Shown: one piece after another, positions 61,033 to 64,000 of the stretch
How the letters are laid out: the number at the start of each line of letters is the position of its first letter
Position numbering within the stretch: position 1 is the stretch's first letter
Source of the DNA: Proteromonas lacertae
Taxonomy: Eukaryota > Sar > Bigyra > Opalinata > Proteromonadidae
DNA length: 64,000 nt
Assembly (NCBI GenBank): GCA_002245135.1
Contig: NGBS01000332.1
Span: 1-64,000, forward strand
Direction: 5' to 3'
Position numbers and translations under genes: made by a program
Notes under the pieces: model-generated
The model's database searches: none
What the model was told of the DNA's origin: nothing
What the model saw: the letters and a program-made list of their open reading frames with translations, nothing else

Positions 61033-61130
61033 CCTTGTGATGCATTGTCTCTATATCTATGAATATAAAAAGCATGTTTGCCATTAGGCTGTCTAAACAC
61101 ACCATATGTTCTATGGTCAGATATATTCTT
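61018..61130 (-). pseudogene. Truncated copy of the 3968-4459 gene
   Basis: Codons read SDHRTYGVFRQPNGKHAFYI-HRYRDNASQGWIIQF, aligned end to end with PDHLTYNMLRQPNGEYAFYI-HRYRDNRAHRWVIQF at the start of the 163-aa protein. DNA identity is also high in this stretch. After QF the match stops and the hAT fragment takes over. This shows a second, broken copy of material from the capsid-gene module. Confidence 0.8.
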
Positions 61131-61431
61131 TGTTTTTGTCTAACTTCTCCCCTGTCATTATTTCCTTTTCTTATATCCTAATAATTCATGGTATGTAGAA
61201 GGAGAGTATGAAGATTATATTAAAGTTATTAAGCCTAATTAGTGGCTCATAAAATAATGTTATATAATTGTGTTTTAGTATTTAGTTTTATGTATAACGG
61301 CTATTTTTTCATACATAATTATATGTTCTATCAATTGTTTTTATAATATATAGCCATGAATAAGTTTTATTATAAAAATTATATTATGGAAAAATACAAT
61401 AAAACCATCACAAAAAGAAAAATGAATTAAA
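61131..61431. other. AT-rich spacer
   Basis: No gene or repeat that I can support. Confidence 0.4.
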
Positions 61432-64000
61432 TCATTGACTTGCACCAGTTGTATTCTGAATATTGTTTTCTTTGTCATAACATTTTATGAATTTCTCTAC
61501 TGTTTTCCTATTACAATTATCAATATTGCACTTATATTCATCATTCAACACATTAATTAAATTTGTCATATCTTTATTACATTCACCTATAATGCTATTA
61601 GAATTAACTATGTTTCTAAATTGATTATAATTTTTAAGACAATTCACCAAAGAGTTTACTATTCAAATTATATATGATTAGTATACAATCATCTGCATAT
61701 TTCAATTGAGATTGTAATGATGATAAGATATTTTTGTTCAGGGAATCAAATAATTTGGAGGAATTATAGTTTTCATGAACATATGTGTATAATGATATTA
61801 GTTTATAAAAATCATTATGTTTATTCAGAAATATTATTGTCATGAATAAATATTTGAATAACACTCTTTGATATTTCTTTTGATGATAATCTAATTTATC
61901 TAACAAATTGTTGGTATTATCATATCTATATATCTTAAATTCAGAGGTTTTCTTCTTTTTTGATGATAATAATGAAGTTGCATAGTTATAAAATTCATTT
62001 TCAAACAGTGAATATTTTGGATATACTTGAATTAGATATTTCCATAATTTTGGTAAAAATTCCATTAACAAATAAGTAGTTCTAGAGTTATATTGATTTA
62101 ATTGTAATGTATATTTCATTATACCAAAACAATTTACTAATAATCGATAGATATGCCAATACACTTTTGATTTATTCAACTCACAATTTTTACAGTATAA
62201 ATTAGATATTGTATCAGAAGAAATATTTATACTATCATCATAATAACATTCTAAATGATATATAACTCCACATAATTTACATCTTATATAAGACTGTTGT
62301 GTGAATATCTTTTCACATTCTAAACATATTGAATTATTCACTATCACTTTATTTGCTGAATTGATTAGTTTGTAATTTGGTAGTAAATCTAATGATTTTG
62401 AGAAATTCTCATCCAATGAATTTATTCTAGTAATATCATCGATTTTCATTCTCTCTAAATAGTTTGATACAATTTTTAACCCACAACTTGAAAGGAAGTA
62501 AAGAATATAACTTAAATCTCTATCTCTTTCTTTATTATCAATATTTGAGATATTCTTTTCAAATGATTTTAAACATTTGTAATATTGTTTATACAACTCC
62601 AAATAATTATCCTTATACTTTAGTCTTTTATTGCATTTCACTATAAACAATAATAAATCCCAACTTGGAGTAGAATTACTATATAGTTTTTGAGCAATTG
62701 TGAAACATTCTAATGATTTTGTGAAATAAATATTTCTCTATAGAAAATGAATATTATTATGATTATATATGTATATACATCAATTTCACTATCTAATATA
62801 TCAAATGATTTTAAAGCTACACAATAATTGAAAAATCCAGCTGATAAGAAATGATTTATTTTTAACTCAACACTATCATACTTTGGAAAAATCAAATTGG
62901 TTTGAGTAAAACAATAAGAAGAATGATTAAAATAAAACTCAATTGCTTTTTTGATATTTGTACTTTCTTCTACAGCTAGATTATAACCATCTAAATAAGG
63001 TGTATCGTTGGATTTATAAAATTCTGAAGGAATATACAAATTTGATTCAAAATTGACACAATAATAAAAAAGCTCGATATAGGCTTGAGTCAATTTATAC
63101 CATATAATGAAGTTATTTGTGTTGAATGTAAGTATTTCCAAGTATAATCTAATTAATACTCTAATATCATTAACATACTTATATTCTACTTCTTTTTCAC
63201 TATTACCACTGTTGTTATTAATGGTTTTATAACTACTAAATTTTGGTATTGAAGAGTTGGTAATTTCGTCAATTTTCTGAGGAAGAGATGTAATATATTG
63301 ATTAAATAACAATGTATTATTATTATTATTGCTATTATCATTACTAAATAACAAACTGGAGATTGAGATTATTTCATTTTCACTTTCATTTTGATTCTTC
63401 ATCTTTATTTCATTTATATTACTACTATCAATTCTTTCACAATTCATAATATATTTTGTAACAATTAAATTGTTATTATTTATTACAGAATCATGTGGGT
63501 ATACATTATATAAAGATTTGTATATCATTTTAATATCATTCTTTGTGTAATTTCCGATTTTTATCATATCATCTATGAATGGATGTATAAACACAGCAAT
63601 TAGATAACTGATTTTACATATTCTTATTTCATCCAATGAGATTCTCATAAACACTTTCCACTGAAACAAACAATCAAATAATTGTAATATGCATAGCTTT
63701 TCTGATTTAGTATATTGACTAATATCTTTATTATTATACTTCTTTTGTTTAAATATATAATCTAAACTTATAACATTGAAAATATAATTGTATTTATAAC
63801 AATATTTCATATCATGTATAATGTTATGTAATGAAATAATGGTGTTTGAAATGTTTTTATTATCACCATTTCCTTCATTATTATTACCTTTTATTATTAT
63901 AAGATTGTAATAGCATATATAAACCAGTAAAATTAACAATACATTATTAGAAATAGTTACATTCAATTCATTAAAATGAATTGAATAGTATAAAGCATAT
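61432..64000 (-). CDS. PHD-finger protein, 5' end outside window
   Basis: At least three exons: 64000-62779, 62737-about 61650, and a last exon ending at 61432. Intron 62738-62778 (41 nt, GTATAT...TAG) is clear; the last join near 61600-61660 is less certain, and the protein could instead stop at 61634. No start codon appears before the right edge. The protein is large, helical and Asn-rich with TPR-like stretches (NNFIIWYKLTQAYIELFYYC). Its one clear domain is a C4HC3 PHD finger: CLECEKIFTQQSYIRCKLCG, then IYHLECYYDD ... YCKNC, with all eight zinc ligands. PHD fingers read histone tails, so a chromatin role is likely. Confidence 0.65.

Noticed and set aside
1-64000. CRISPR arrays, tRNA and rRNA genes
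   Set aside because: No regular spaced repeats of that kind and no recognisable tRNA T-loop or rRNA core sequence found; the window is eukaryotic.

Overview
The window is nuclear DNA of an unidentified unicellular eukaryote. It is very AT-rich and tightly packed. Most host genes are cut by tiny spliceosomal introns (about 25-50 nt, donor GTAT/GTAA, acceptor nearly always TAG), and divergent starts can lie only about 50 bp apart. TAA, TAG and TGA all act as stops. The gene set (a P2X-type channel, a fungal/protist-type mRNA triphosphatase, PA14/Ig-like surface proteins, Asn/Gln-rich tracts) excludes bacteria, plants and animals but does not fix the lineage.

Left accessory region (1-15.8 kb). 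Positions 1-4459 hold part of an integrated Polinton-like / virophage-like element: a frameshifted major capsid gene running off the left edge, an intact minor capsid (penton) gene, and four small genes, with two strong palindromes between converging genes. A spliced acidic-protein gene and hairpin-rich DNA follow. Then come a 639-bp foldback MITE with a 5-bp target duplication, a 3.3-kb pogo/Tigger-like transposon in a TA site with a broken transposase, a heavily broken Crinkler/RHS-like P-loop pseudogene, and a 1.04-kb hAT element with a perfect 8-bp target duplication.

Host core (15.8-59.3 kb). In order: a 1.9-kaa adhesin-like surface protein; guanylate kinase; eIF2A; a PH-domain protein; an SPFH protein; a Cdt2-like WD40 protein; a UPF0390 protein; a NIPA-like Mg transporter; an Hsp70-like ATPase fused to about five copies of an unrecognised repeat; a mucin-like receptor with a cytoplasmic PH domain; a P2X-like channel with a C-terminal EF-hand tail; a giant multi-EF-hand protein; a Cet1-type RNA triphosphatase; an LRR protein; a CPA1 Na+/H+ exchanger with a cyclic-nucleotide-binding-like tail; and a second large PA14 surface protein.

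Right accessory region (59.3-61.2 kb). This holds gene fragments, a second MITE related to the first, a hAT C-terminal fragment, and a truncated second copy of a gene from the capsid module. A PHD-finger gene runs off the right edge.

Several otherwise well-conserved host genes carry one single-base indel each, mostly at short homopolymers. Assembly error or true lesions are the main readings; transcript data would decide. I could run no searches; all family calls rest on motifs read by eye.
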